A DNA stretch of 64,000 nt, taken from positions 1-64,000 of the forward strand of contig JADLZK010007654.1 in assembly GCA_015847255.1 (NCBI GenBank), written 5' to 3'. A model generated the notes under the pieces. It was not told the origin of the DNA. It worked only from the letters and a program-made list of their open reading frames with translations, and did not search any database. This stretch comes from Hyparrhenia diplandra (taxonomy: Eukaryota; Streptophyta; Magnoliopsida; Poales; Poaceae). How positions within the stretch are numbered: position 1 is the first letter of the stretch; each line of letters starts with the position of its first letter. The position numbers and the translations under genes are program-made. Of the stretch, positions 35,095-46,145 are shown piece after piece.

Positions 35095-36839
35095 ATGCCG
35101 GGCGCCGATGGTGTGAAGACGGCGTGCGTCACAGGAGGCAACGGGTACATCGCTTCAGCACTTGTGAAGATGTTGCTGGAGAAGGGATACGCCGTCAAGA
35201 CGACTGTGAGAAACCCCGTCCGATCTCAATTTTACCATCGATCTGGACGCTTTTCGTTAATCATCGGCTTAGCCCTTATATTAGTATCTTCCTCTCAAAA
35301 TCATGTCTTTTTTTGTGATTTAAATTTTGTGAAAAATGTAGATGACAAGGAGAAGAACTTCCACCTGAAGCGCCTGCAGGAGCTGGGGGCCCTGGAGGTC
35401 CTCCGCGCGGACTTGGACGAGGAGGGCAGCTTTGACGAGGCCATCGCCGGCTGCCACTATGCCTTTCTCGTCGCCGCTCCGGTGAACCTAGCGTCAGAGA
35501 ATCCTGAGGTATATAGATACCGTCTACAGAAATTAAATCATCTCCTTGCTAGAGCCTAGGATATTCAATATGACTGTGGCTTAAAACCATTTGTGCATGC
35601 CTTGTCAACTACAACTACAACTGTATGTCTGTATGATCTACTGATGAGGCTCATGACGATTTGGTGATGAACCTGCTGCTGGCAGGAAGAACTGATAGAG
35701 CCGGCCGTCCGAGGAACTCTCAACGTGATGAGGTCGTGCGTGAAGGCAGGGACGGTGAAACGAGTGATCCTAACCTCGTGGGCGGCAGCGGTGGTGCCCA
35801 GCGAGTCGTCACTGATGCGACAAGAGGACGGACATGTGCTGGACGAGGAAACATGGCCCGACGTCGAGTACCTCGTAGCCAACAAGCCTGTAACATGGGT
35901 ACGCATGCAGTTCGGACTCACAGCACTTTTTTTTCGAGATCACGCCCTTCAGCACGTTTTTCATTAAGCAGAGGAAACATAAAACAACACTGATTGAGCA
36001 AGCTAGGTTCAGTTCAGTTCAGCCTCTCGTGGCATGGCGCAGGTGCACAACCGTGTTAATTTTGCTACCTCCTGCAGGGATACTGTGTCTCCAAGGTGCT
36101 CTTGGAGAAGGAGGCGTGCAGGTTCGCGCGGGAGCACGGCATCAGCCTGGTCACCGTCTGTCCGGCCGTCACCGTGGGCGCAGCGCCGGCCTCAAAAGTC
36201 CACATCAGCGTCCCGGCAAGCCTCTCCCTGCTATGCGGTGAGACAATGGAAGCGCAAGTCACATTCGAAACCTACTGCCTGTCGTCGTTTGGTGGAGCTC
36301 TGGCCGATTCTTGCTCTATATGAGTGGTATTGGTACGGTTGATGCTCATATATATCACGTTGTCATCACAAAACAAAATTCAGGTGACGAAGCTGCCCTC
36401 GGCGTACTGAAAGGCGCGGAGATGCTGTTCGGTGGGGTGCCCATGGTTGACGTCGACGACCTCTGCCGCGCCGAGATATTCATCGCCGAGAAGGAGACGT
36501 CCACAGGGAGGTACATCTGCTGCGGTCTGAACACGACCGTCGTCCAGCTCGCGCGCTTCCTCACTACAGCGTGCAAAAAACAAACCTGTAAGAATCGTCG
36601 GCTTCAGAGCTCTGAACTTTGTTGCCACTTGTGTTCATCGCACTAATGAGTAGTGGTCGTCGTTCTCATGCTGCCGTGAACTTTGCAGCTCCCGCGGCCT
36701 GCTGCTCGAGAAGCCAAGAGCGCGCCTGTCGTCGGGGAAGCTGGTGAAGGAAGGATTCGAGTTCAAGTACAAGAGCCTAGATAGTATGTACGACGACGAT
36801 GTCGAGTATGGCAGGGCCCTTGGAATTCTATCTAGCTGA
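35095..36839 (+). pseudogene. ANR-like reductase with lost intron-1 donor and frameshifted C-terminus
   Basis: Exons by comparison: 35095-35218, 35342-35508, 35686-35898, 36078-36237, 36384-36587 and 36689-36839. Intact parts: VTGGNGYIAS, EDGHVLDEETWPDVEYL and GYCVSK (YxxxK). Three oddities. The exon-1 donor reads aaccccg|tccg where sister copies have aaccccg|gt, one G lost. Intron 1 is 123 bases without a stop in frame, so it can be retained. The T-S-S triad that the other copies have after VIL is T-S-W here, which may touch the catalytic Ser region. In exon 5, 13 net bases are missing after ARFL, so exon 6 is read out of frame to TGA at 36745-36747. The start follows the sister copies. Probably dead, or encoding a changed C-terminus. 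Expression data would be needed to decide between the two. Confidence 0.8.
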
Positions 36840-37252
36840 TTTAAAACAGCAAGCTATGAACACATAAGTCACATGTGCGTTAAGTTGGTGTAAAGAAGCT
36901 TTGGACGTGGTGTTGTGTTGATGCCAATAGTTATACACATTTCCTATGTACCAGTCACATGAATATGTTGTTTTGTTCAGGCCATGTGTGTGGTCCATCC
37001 AGTGTTCTTCAAGACCCGTGCTTGGAGTTGAATGCTTTAGCACGAAAATAGGTGCAGAACGTTGGATGCTACACGTCATCTAAAAACCAGGCATATACAC
37101 GTCCTATACGTAATATTGTTGTAACAAAAATGCGATCTATTTCATCGTTAAAAGATGATCTATCACATTCACATGTAAGGCCGGAATTTCATCTATTATA
37201 GGAAAAAAAAATAGCTAATGCTCCATTTAAATTGTTTTTATCGGCGAAGAGA
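36840..37252. other. 3' flank of the 35k ANR copy
   Basis: Non-coding DNA up to the start of the second copy of the duplicated unit. I see no element in it. Confidence 0.5.
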
Positions 37253-37644
37253 GATTGGGAGATTAAAAACCACTAGAGCCCAGCATTTTAGGCTTGGCCC
37301 GGCAACGATATGAAGCCCGACCAGAGCCACGCCTGATCAAGGCTGGCAGGCCTAAGACAAATTGGGCCTGGCTCGAGCGCTGATGAGCTCGTGGCTCCTT
37401 GAATTATTCAACTTAGAGCAATTTTATTTTGATGAAAAAAAAATAAAAGGAGGAGGATACTGTTACTATGCCGGCTATGATATTCATAGCTAGGTGCTAA
37501 TAATACTACTAGTTATTATTGTTCAATGAGCCAAAGTGTCTGGCCTGGGTATTTTAGCCATTGTTTGTAGGAGAGTGGAAAAAAATCTGATGAGAACTTG
37601 CAAATTAACTACAATATCATTAGACTTTGCTACCTTATAATTTT

Positions 37645-38746
37645 TCTTTTTTTTCGCGATCGGGTCATTCACCCGTATTTCATTAAAAGGAGGAAAACCA
37701 AATCCAAATACAAACTAAGCCGGGATGCCGAGCGGACATCGTGCCCACAAAACAAAACAAAAAACACAACAAGACAACACAAGGCAAGAAACCTAACTAC
37801 CGGAAGGAACCCGTAAGCTGATTACAAGATAACCATGTCGCGACTCAACCACACGCGCTCTCAGGCTGCACCGATGCGCCGCTTCTTCCCTCGCAGAAGG
37901 AAGACCCGCATGGCCTCTATGTTGACCTCGGCCGGGGCCCGTGAGGGCGGCTGCGGCTCAAAGCAAAGGAGACCGCATCCTCACGCTCGGCCTCGACCTC
38001 GATCCCCATCTTCTTAAGCAAAACTCTTCGTGCCTGGTCCTCGGGCTTATGGAGCCTGGACACACTCTTTGCAGCAAGCCGTGCACTGCGTTTCGGCATT
38101 AGCACAGAGGCGTCTTGACGCCGGCGCGTTTTCCTCAAGACCGGCGTGGAGAGTATGGATGGCTTCAGCGGCCTCTTGAAAGCGGCTATGAACTCGTCGG
38201 CCGTCGGCAAGACGTGCACGGACTCGAAGAGTGTGCGGTGCACCCATCTTCATCGCCACCAACTGCGGTGCCACCGGCGTCAAGCAGGGAGGTCATCCCC
38301 GACCTCGGCTTGCGGGCGCAGCTCTCAGGTGCTCCCGAACCCTTAGCGGCGAGGCTGGGGGGTGCACGGTGCGGCCCAACACGACGTTGACTAGTGGGAC
38401 GGCGAACTCGGCCTCAACCAAGTCGGCCCACCAGTCGACCACGGGCCCTAGCGGCGGTGGAAGGAGGGGCACCCACAGACGTTGTGGCCACCATGCTCAC
38501 AGGGGCCGCCATGGCCTCGTCCATCAGGGAGGTAGCTGGGCGCACAACGATGGAGGCCGCGAGCTCAACGAGCATTGGGTCATCCCATGTAACGGGGCCC
38601 CACCGTCGCCGGCCCGGCGAAAGCGCCGGGTCAACGGCAAAGATCTTGTCGGTGGCGAGGCTGGCGCCCTCGAAGGCTTGCGCCGCCCGGCGGCGACGGC
38701 GGCGACGCCGGGCCGGTGCCCCCCATAGGCGTGTTTCTTGTACACG
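37645..38746 (-). mobile_element. Poly(A) retroposon with 13-base target duplication
   Basis: accttataatttt stands at both 37632-37644 and 38747-38759, an exact duplication. A T-run at 37647-37654 marks the tail of a minus-strand element. The left copy of the duplicated flank (about 33240) has the uninterrupted site, proving insertion. The interior is GC-rich, and its open frames have no domain that I can name. Confidence 0.88.
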
Positions 38747-38789
38747 ACCTTATAATTTTCATTTTTAAATGTTAGTAAAATCTATTTGT

Positions 38790-39480
38790 TCAACCCATTT
38801 GATTTTGTTTCTTGCCTCTCGTCGACTTAATTAGGTCGCGGTAATGCGGAACATGGTGCGGTGCCACGTTCCATGTCCCGAGAACGAGGGTCGGTTTCAT
38901 CCCAACAGTGGAGAATCCTCTCTCAGTGAGCGTTCGTTCCACGATCGCCGCTGCCCACACCCTGTTCTTATGCAGCAGCCAGGTGAAGAACTTACATTTT
39001 GGCGGTGCTCTTGTCTTCCAATTGATCTCAACAGTGGCAGAATTTGGACGGTTTTTAACTGGAGGTTGTAAGCGAAGCTCGCCGTGTACCATCCGTTTGA
39101 GGAGTGTATCCATATTATGTGGTCATCCTGTTGTGGATCTAAAGTGACATCCACCAACTTCCCCACAGGTCCATGAACTCAACAATGATTTGTTGGTTCA
39201 TGTTATGATCGACATCTGCAATCCATCTGTTGTTGGTCAAAGCGTTTGCCACTGAGCGGTTCTTCCTCTCTATGTAAGAGCGTCGGGTACAAGATCACCA
39301 GAGATTCCCCATCAATCCAGGATGAAACCAAAAGAAGAGCCCATGTGTCCATTACCAACAAGAAGGGTGATTCTGGGCTCATAAAGCAACTTTGGCCGTT
39401 GCGACATCCACGTCCGCATTGGTACTAGCTACGTAGTCGGTTGGCGTGGAAGTAAGAGACAAAAATATTATCGGACACTC
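38790..39480 (-). mobile_element. LINE fragment (zf-RVT domain), copy 2
   Basis: A minus-strand frame at 39113-38790 carries a segment typical of the zinc-binding domain at the end of plant LINE reverse transcriptases (WKTRAPPKCKFFTWLLHKNR then VWAAAIVERTL). Frames upstream are shifted. Partner of 33300-33960. Confidence 0.75.
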
Positions 39481-40167
39481 ATATTCCTTTCGAGTTCTTA
39501 GAATACGTGAAATATATTAGTTATTTATTCGTCGCTAGTGACTATGTACAATACTCTCACTTTTTTTCTTGCCACGTTACATCTATTTGAGCACCCTCAT
39601 AGAGCTAGAATACTACTAGCATCTATTACCCATTCAGCTGACGAAAACAAGATCCACGTCACGAAAAAAAAGTGAGATGACGTTAAAACTGGGACCCACT
39701 CTTTCTTCTTATTTGAAAGACAGTCTTATCATCCACGTCAAAAAAAAAGTTCACAACAATCGCACGTTTGTCCTCTTTCCAGCCTGTCAATCTATCTATT
39801 TATTTACAACAAGAAATATTTATGACTCTGCTAACATCCGTAAAGACCTGAGTTGCTCCCTACCTAGTGTGGCCAGCTGCTGCGTCTGTCAACAGTGCAT
39901 GAGGCTGAGGACAGTGAGTCAAACAAAGAACGCATGGTGTCCAGTTGTCCACGACGCACTTGCCCTGGAACACACCTGCCCGACAAAGACTATAATTTTA
40001 CGTTCAAGCTAGGTTAATTTAGTGACCAAAGCTAGCATCCACCACTATCAAATTCTTAGCCTCGCAATATATACCTGTCACGGACAATACTACTACCAGA
40101 TAGAAATTCTTAACAGCCCACGAGATCATTAAGCTAGTGGAGCTGTCATGACTCATGAACCGACTCG

Positions 40168-40169
<2 letters not shown>

Positions 40170-40225
<56 letters not shown>
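40170..40225. repeat. (TA)n microsatellite
   Basis: About 28 uninterrupted TA units. Confidence 0.97.
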
Positions 40226-40228
<3 letters not shown>

Positions 40229-40520
40229 TCAACCACTAATCCAATCGTCGTTTACCAAAGTCTCGGTTCGATCGATCTTCGCCACTTTCAATTGACCCTG
40301 GCTAGAAATATCCCGCGTCCGTGTTTTTCATGGCCGCGCGCTGGGTAACGCGGTTGTTATTCCAATCGACCTCTCACTGTCACTGACTATGCCCGTGTGT
40401 CGTCTACCTGCCTGCCGGCATGCCAGGCTAGAGCGACACGACACTAGTGTGAGCAAGCGATAAGATGAGCATGAGGCCGGCACGGCTGGGATGATCCGTC
40501 GCGTGGGGCACGTTGGCTTA

Positions 40521-40860
40521 GAGCACCTCCAGTGTTGTGGTCGAACCGTGGTCTGACACAGGCGAACCAAAAATTGAGTTCGATAGCTCTCTAGTGTGAA
40601 CTTCGCTTTATAGGTCCTTTTCGCTTTATGGGTCCATGTGTGATTAAAAATTCGTTTCCAGCTCTTCCCATCGTCGTCTGTGACCTTGACCTTCCTATAT
40701 TCTTTCCCTCCATCCTGAGAAATAATATTCTATGCGGCTTGGTTCGAACCGTTCTCAGAGTTCGCTCTTTGCTCTGACACCCATGGTTTGCTTCCTGCAG
40801 TGTGATGGTTCGGTTGAATGAGCCCATGGTTCGCTTTTACACCCACACTGGAGGTGTAGC
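40521..40860. mobile_element. MITE with CACCTCCAGTG ends, upstream of the 41k ANR gene
   Basis: gagcacctccagtgttgtgg at the left and ccacactggaggtgtagc at the right are inverted copies. The internal block ggttcg/cgaacc repeats in both orientations. Likely PIF/Harbinger (Tourist) type. It ends 50 bases before the TATA box at 40909. Confidence 0.7.
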
Positions 40861-40908
40861 TTTTGGCTGCCCGTGTGACCGTACGTGTGAGCAGTGAGAC
40901 CGCGCGGC

Positions 40909-40916
40909 ATATAAAG
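40909..40916 (+). promoter_or_regulatory. TATA box of the 41k ANR gene
   Basis: gcatataaagggg lies 121 bases before ATG 41030. ACGT-containing motifs (cgtacgtgtgag) lie about 20-30 bases further upstream. Confidence 0.65.
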
Positions 40917-41029
40917 GGGCACTCGCTCCATTCAGTTAATGCATCCATTCAGTTCCTCTTGACACCAACCAAGAGCCACAGCACATTACCTTGGCCAGAC
41001 ATCGATCCCGTCGAGTCGAGTCGAGCGAT

Positions 41030-42370
41030 ATGGCGCCGGCGGCAGTTGATGAGGAGACGAAGAAGACGGCGTGCGTGACCGGCGGGAACGGCTACATCGC
41101 CTCGTTGCTCATCAAGATGCTGCTGGAGAAGGGCTACGTCGTCAAGACGACGGTGAGGCACCCGGAGGACAAGGAGAACAACTCCCACCTGGAGGACCTC
41201 AAGAAGCTCGGCACCTTGGAGGTCTACCGCGCCGACCTCGGCGAGGAAGGCAGCTACGACGACGCCGTCGCCGGCTGCGACTACGCCTTCCTGCTCGCCG
41301 CGCCGGTCAACTACACCTGCAGCAACCCTGAGGTACTATGTCTTTTGTGATGTATATGTTTGTATTTATCAAACAAAACCTGCTCGCGATTAATTATTCG
41401 ATTTTATCTTGATGATGAGGCCGGTGTGCAACGACTTTTGTATGATGTAAATGCAGAAAGAGCTCATGGAGCTGGGCGTCCAGGGCACTCTGAACGTGAT
41501 GAGGTCATGCGTCAAGTCCGGGACGGTGAAGCGCGTGATCCTCACCTCGTCGACGGCCGCCGTCTCCAGCAAGCCGCTGGAAGGCGATGGGCACGTGCTG
41601 GACGAGGAGTGCTGGTCCGACGTCGACTACCTCACTGCCAAAAAGGACTGGCCTCTGGGTAAACACGCACGAGCACGAGCACGACACGCCTTCTCGACCT
41701 CTTCTGAACTAGAACGCTGATGAGATGGCATCGATCATCGATCGCAGGCGTACCCGGTGTCGAAGGTGCTCCTGGAGAAGGCGGCGTCGGAGTTCGCGGC
41801 GGAGCACGGCATGAGCCTAGTGACCCTGTGCCCCTCCGTCACCGTGGGCGAGGCCCCCGACAGGCAGGTCTACACCACCGTCCCGGCAATCCTCTCCCTG
41901 CTCTCCGGCGACGAGGCGGAACTCAAGGTGCTCAAGGGCATCGAGCGTGCCTCTGGGTCCGTGCCGCTGGTGCACGTCGAGGACGTCTGCCGCTCCGAGA
42001 TCTTCGCCGCCGAGGAGGCCGCCGACGGCAGGTACATCTGCAACAGCCTCGACACCACCATCGTTGAGATGGCACGGTTCCTGGCCGACAAGTACCCACA
42101 GTACGACGTCAACACCAACCTGTAAGGATCCGTCCATCATCCATGAACAAGAACTTCGTTCAGAGCTTTGTTTCGATGCCATGAATCCATGCTTGCTCCA
42201 ACCTTTGTTAATTTTGCAGCTCCGGCGCCGATCTGCTTGAGAAGCCGATCGCGCTGCTGCCGTCCACCAAGCTGATCAAGGAAGGGTTCGAGTTCAAGTA
42301 CAAGACGCTGGAGCACATCTATGAGAACATGGTGGAGTACGGCAAGGCCCTGGGGATCCTGCCAAACTGA
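41030..42370 (+). CDS. ANR-like reductase, almost intact, with intron losses and one +1 base
   Basis: Best preserved member with a clear TATA box. Exons: 41030-41332, 41457-41658, 41748-42121 and 42220-42370. Introns 1 and 4 of the sister genes are absent: VRHPEDKENN is continuous at the first site and LSLLSGDEAE at the second. Motifs: VTGGNGYIAS for NADPH binding, VILTSS, EECWSDVDYL (ANR-like) and YPVSK (YxxxK). Expected role: cytosolic NADPH-dependent reduction of anthocyanidin to epicatechin-type flavan-3-ol. DFR-like activity is less likely from the WSDVDYL/YPVSK context. Oddity: exon 2 is 202 bases, so it ends in phase 1 while the next exon starts in phase 0. Removing one G at 41645-41646 would restore the family pattern (TAKKTGLW). 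No other GT lies in that 89-base intron. If the base is real, this is a pseudogene. Confidence 0.8.
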
Positions 42371-43040
42371 TTACTGATGTGATGATGATCATGCTCCGTC
42401 CGTGTGCTTTGGATTGGATCATCCCGTACCAGCAAAATGAGCCTTGTTCTCTGTACTCTCCTTCCTGGTCACGTCATCAGAAGGCAAAATAACTACGGGT
42501 GGTCTGAACGTAGCTGTTCCCCCTTTTCTGTATTTATTTTGCGTGCAAGTTTGTTTGGCTCTAGCTTTTCGCTGTTCTTTTCCGAGCAAGTTTGAATGTA
42601 CGTGGCGTGGATCCTCTGTTCCTTAGAAATGTGTGTTTCTGAAGAAGTTTGAATGTACGTACCGCCGGGAATCTTATGCCCGTATCTCCTGCTTGATGCA
42701 TTTCTGCTTGACGCACCCGGCCTGTCTTCAGCCAGGGTAAATTATCAGTCATAACCACCAATCATTAGCAATCTCCGACACAAAGATGGCATGCCGATGT
42801 ATCAGTGAATTTTGAATAAAAATTGATTGAGTTTGCAGGTTTCATTCGATATATTTATCAAACCAAATATGTCTCTTGCTACCATCTGATAAAACACTGG
42901 CACCATTAGCAAAAACCCAGCCCCAAGTGTCATCACAGGTCCAATCATGGGAGATGGCCTAACCTCCTTTGCCACACAACCATACCCGAGAGGCTGAGAG
43001 CATTCCTAGACTCACCCATCAATTGCTTCCATAGTTCTAC
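42371..43040. other. 3' flank of the 41k ANR gene
   Basis: Contains a short direct repeat, aagtttgaatgtacgt (42589 and 42646). No gene. Confidence 0.45.
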
Positions 43041-43229
43041 CTCCCTCTCAAAATAACTGCGTACTAGACAATCTAATTTCAGCAGTATTTTTCACTTTCT
43101 CTATTCACAAAGTGCAATTACAACATGCTCCGACACCTTTTGACGAATGGGGTATGAATGTAATTTCTCTAGTAGCTTTGGTCTTACCGAACAATCCTAG
43201 AAGTGCAGTTTATTTTGAAACCGAGGGAG
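43041..43229. mobile_element. Stowaway-like MITE
   Basis: It begins ctccctctcaaaataactgc and ends gcagtttattttgaaaccgaggg: imperfect inverted ends of Stowaway type. Confidence 0.7.
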
Positions 43230-43539
43230 TATACATGAGTATGTAATTTGATAATTTCTAGTGTGATTTGTATGTTTCTAGTTCCAAGTCATCAGTTGTG
43301 GGATCCGCTATCATCCGTGGGATCTATCTGTCAAGTTGCCATGTACATCTTCTTCCACTATTAATTGTCCTGGCTTTTCGTCCACTCAGATTTTGAACAA
43401 AAAAATGTAATAATAAAATAGAGTTTGAATATAACACATAGATAAAAATTTGCAACAAACTAATAGGATTAAAGTTGCAATCTAAAATGTGTATTCATTA
43501 TGTCCCTAAGGATGCAATAAGAGTTTACATACATATCAC

Positions 43540-43730
43540 ACTAGAATGAAACAAAAGAAGATAAATCATAGATATTCAAACTAGATGTCCCCAACTAAGT
43601 CTTCCACACTAGAATAAGAAAAATAAATCCTAGATATTCAAACTAGATGACCCCAACTAAGTCTTCTACACTAGAATAAGAAAAATAAATCCTAGATATT
43701 CAAACTAGATGACCCAAACTAAGTCTCTAT
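43540..43730. repeat. Tandem repeat, three units of about 62-68 bases
   Basis: Units start acactagaat (43540, 43608, 43670) and share atattcaaactagatg and aactaagtct. The last two are nearly identical. Confidence 0.92.
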
Positions 43731-44293
43731 ATCAATCCTCTTGAGACTTGCTAGGAAACAAATCCTAGAAGATCTCATAAAAAAAAATAGAATTATATAT
43801 CCTTCAATTTTCTAGACACTAGTCATCATTAATAATAGCACCCATTTGATCAGTTTCATTTGAAAACAATTACTCACTTTAGTACTTTTGGAAGGAAAAG
43901 AACAATGAAGTAACCTACAAGTTTGTATTTACGATTTATGCCATTACGAAACATGATGTAAAGAAATATCAAATTTTCATTTAACCCACCTGCTGCTAAT
44001 CTACTGAACCTCTTAACTTCGCATATAAATTACCAACATTCTCTACTAAACAGTTTTAAAACCGTAAATTATGTTATTATCTCTACATTAATATATAAAA
44101 ATAAGTTAGCGAAAGGCCACAAAATGATGGCTTTGGGCACGCTCTGAACGTACAAAACTCATGAGTTGATGGGTCACGGGTCTCCTAGGTTCTCTTTTTC
44201 GCTTTCAAGTACAGGATCCGAAGAACGAGGCGCATAAAGTGTTTCCTTGTCGACGGACCGTATATTGAGCAGCATTTCGAGGTACTGTACCTG
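43731..44293. other. AT-rich intergenic DNA
   Basis: No open frame of note and no element recognised. Confidence 0.5.
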
Positions 44294-44308
44294 TAGGTAG
44301 CCTTTCTT

Positions 44309-44670
44309 TTTTTTTTTTTTTTTTTTTTGAGTGCCTCTCATCGGGGTACGAGTAGTATCGATCGTCACACTCACGCCTACACCACACGCACACCACACTC
44401 ACACTATTCGTGTCACAAACAGCCCTCTATTCAACTACATGAGATCTAACACCGCGTCCTTCTTGAGATCACGGAATCCTCTCGATTCCGTAAAGAACGA
44501 AGCGTCACATTCCTTTGTGGCTTCACGCCGCGTGGCGGGAAGGAGCTGGACATTATTCAGGGAACCTACTGTTCCGGGGTGAGAGACGCGAGTTGCGATT
44601 CCCAGGAATCGAACCCGCGCCGGCTGCGTGCACACCCGCACTGCCAGCCATCGAGCTATGCTCGGTTCTC
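44309..44670 (-). mobile_element. tRNA-derived SINE with 15-base target duplication
   Basis: taggtagcctttctt is repeated exactly at 44294-44308 and 44671-44685. A T-run (to 44328) is the poly(A) tail, so the element is on the minus strand and starts at 44670. Near its 5' end it has pol III promoter boxes: an A-box-like tagctcgatggc (44658-44647) and a perfect B box ggttcgattcc (44615-44605). It is about 362 bases and non-coding. It is not a tRNA gene: no cloverleaf can be closed. Confidence 0.88.
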
Positions 44671-44683
44671 TAGGTAGCCTTTC

Positions 44684-44928
<245 letters not shown>

Positions 44929-44942
44929 ACAATATCGGTACC

Positions 44943-45171
44943 TTAAGCGAAGAACCCCTAGTAAATTAACCATCGGCAATCAGCGTGAACCGAACAGACT
45001 ATACCGCGTACAGTAATTTCGAAAAAGCGATAAATAAAAAGTTAAGAGAAAGTTGCTTAAGCGAAGAACCCCTAGTAAATTAACCATCGGCAATCAGTGT
45101 GAACCGAACAGACTATACCGCGTACAGTAATTTCGAAAAAGCGATAAATAAAAAAGTTAAGAGAAAGTTGT
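44943..45171. repeat. Tandem duplication of a 114-base unit
   Basis: The units 44943-45056 and 45057-45171 start ttaagcgaagaacccctag and differ at about two positions (caatcagcg/caatcagtg and one extra A). A very recent duplication. Confidence 0.95.
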
Positions 45172-46145
45172 CCACACATTCAGAAAATGAAAAAGTGAGA
45201 AGCAATATGATCCACAGATGTGACTGAAAAAATTCGACAAGGTAGCGTGTCTGCCTGTGGCGTGGGCTTTTGCGACGTGCTCTGGACAAGTGTACTACTG
45301 ATACTGTGAGCGAGAGCGACAGACAGCGAGTGAGTGATCTGGGGGAGGTCGACGACGCAGGCATTCAGGAGTGTGCAGCGTCGCACTCGATGGAGCACGC
45401 TTTGGACTGGTGGCGATGGTGAGTGACGAGGGAGAGAGATATTTCTCGCACTGTGTCGATCGCTGCATGATTGCATCTCTTCATCTCCGGTGGGTGTAAC
45501 AGGGGTGCTCGCAGTACAAGTGACAGCGACGATCGACAAGCGGACGTGGTGACATCTGACATGAAACTAGTACTCCTATTTCACATGGCGATAGCGAGTG
45601 GCAAACGACGGTGCGCGGCTCGACGATATCATTCATCATCGCTCCGTGGACGGGACGACCGTGAGCGAAGGCTTTCGATTCGGGCACGCCGAGCATTGCC
45701 GGCCATCATCATGGTCAGGTCCTCTCCGTGTCGCGTCGTAGGCCGGCACCGTCCATCGCGGGTCGCGGCAGTGGGTGCGGCGTGCCATTCCTTGCTTGCC
45801 ATTGAACGGGGCATCGCACATCGCATCAGAAAGGGCAGGGAGGATGTCGTGGCCGGGCATGGGCGATGCCTGAATCACTTTGCCGGTGTCGGACCGGTTG
45901 TGATTCTCGGAAGTCGGAACCGTTCAATGTGCCAGCCAACGTATGCCCCGTAGCTCACAACAAACACACCCAGGTTCGATCAATGCATTTCCATCGAAGG
46001 CCTGACGACGGTGCGGATGCAGCATGGGCCATGCATAGTAAACCGTGGGGTGCTATAATGGGCTCGCAAACAACGCTTGGGCTGCAGATTTCTGCGATCC
46101 AACTGGCCTTCCATTTTTGGGTCCATGCGACAAGTGTTTTTCTAT
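45172..46145. other. Intergenic DNA, GC-mixed
   Basis: Several short open frames (45471-45953 +, 45878-45481 -) without recognisable domains. No splice structure that I can support. Confidence 0.4.

Larger units (their letters stand above)
37253..39690. repeat. Right copy of a tandem duplicated flank (partner 32632-34250)
   Basis: Same order as the left copy (cccagcattttaggcttggccc, the LINE fragment, and cgtccgcattggtactagctacg near the end), interrupted by the retroposon at 37645-38746. Confidence 0.85.

Noticed and set aside
41030..42370. Calling this copy a dihydroflavonol reductase
   Set aside because: The WSDVDYL and YPVSK contexts and the sister copies look more like ANR/BAN. Substrate cannot be proved from sequence, so a neutral ANR-like label is used.
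44580..44670. tRNA gene on the minus strand (perfect B box)
   Set aside because: No acceptor or anticodon stem can be closed. The sequence is the tRNA-derived head of a SINE with poly(A) tail and target duplication.
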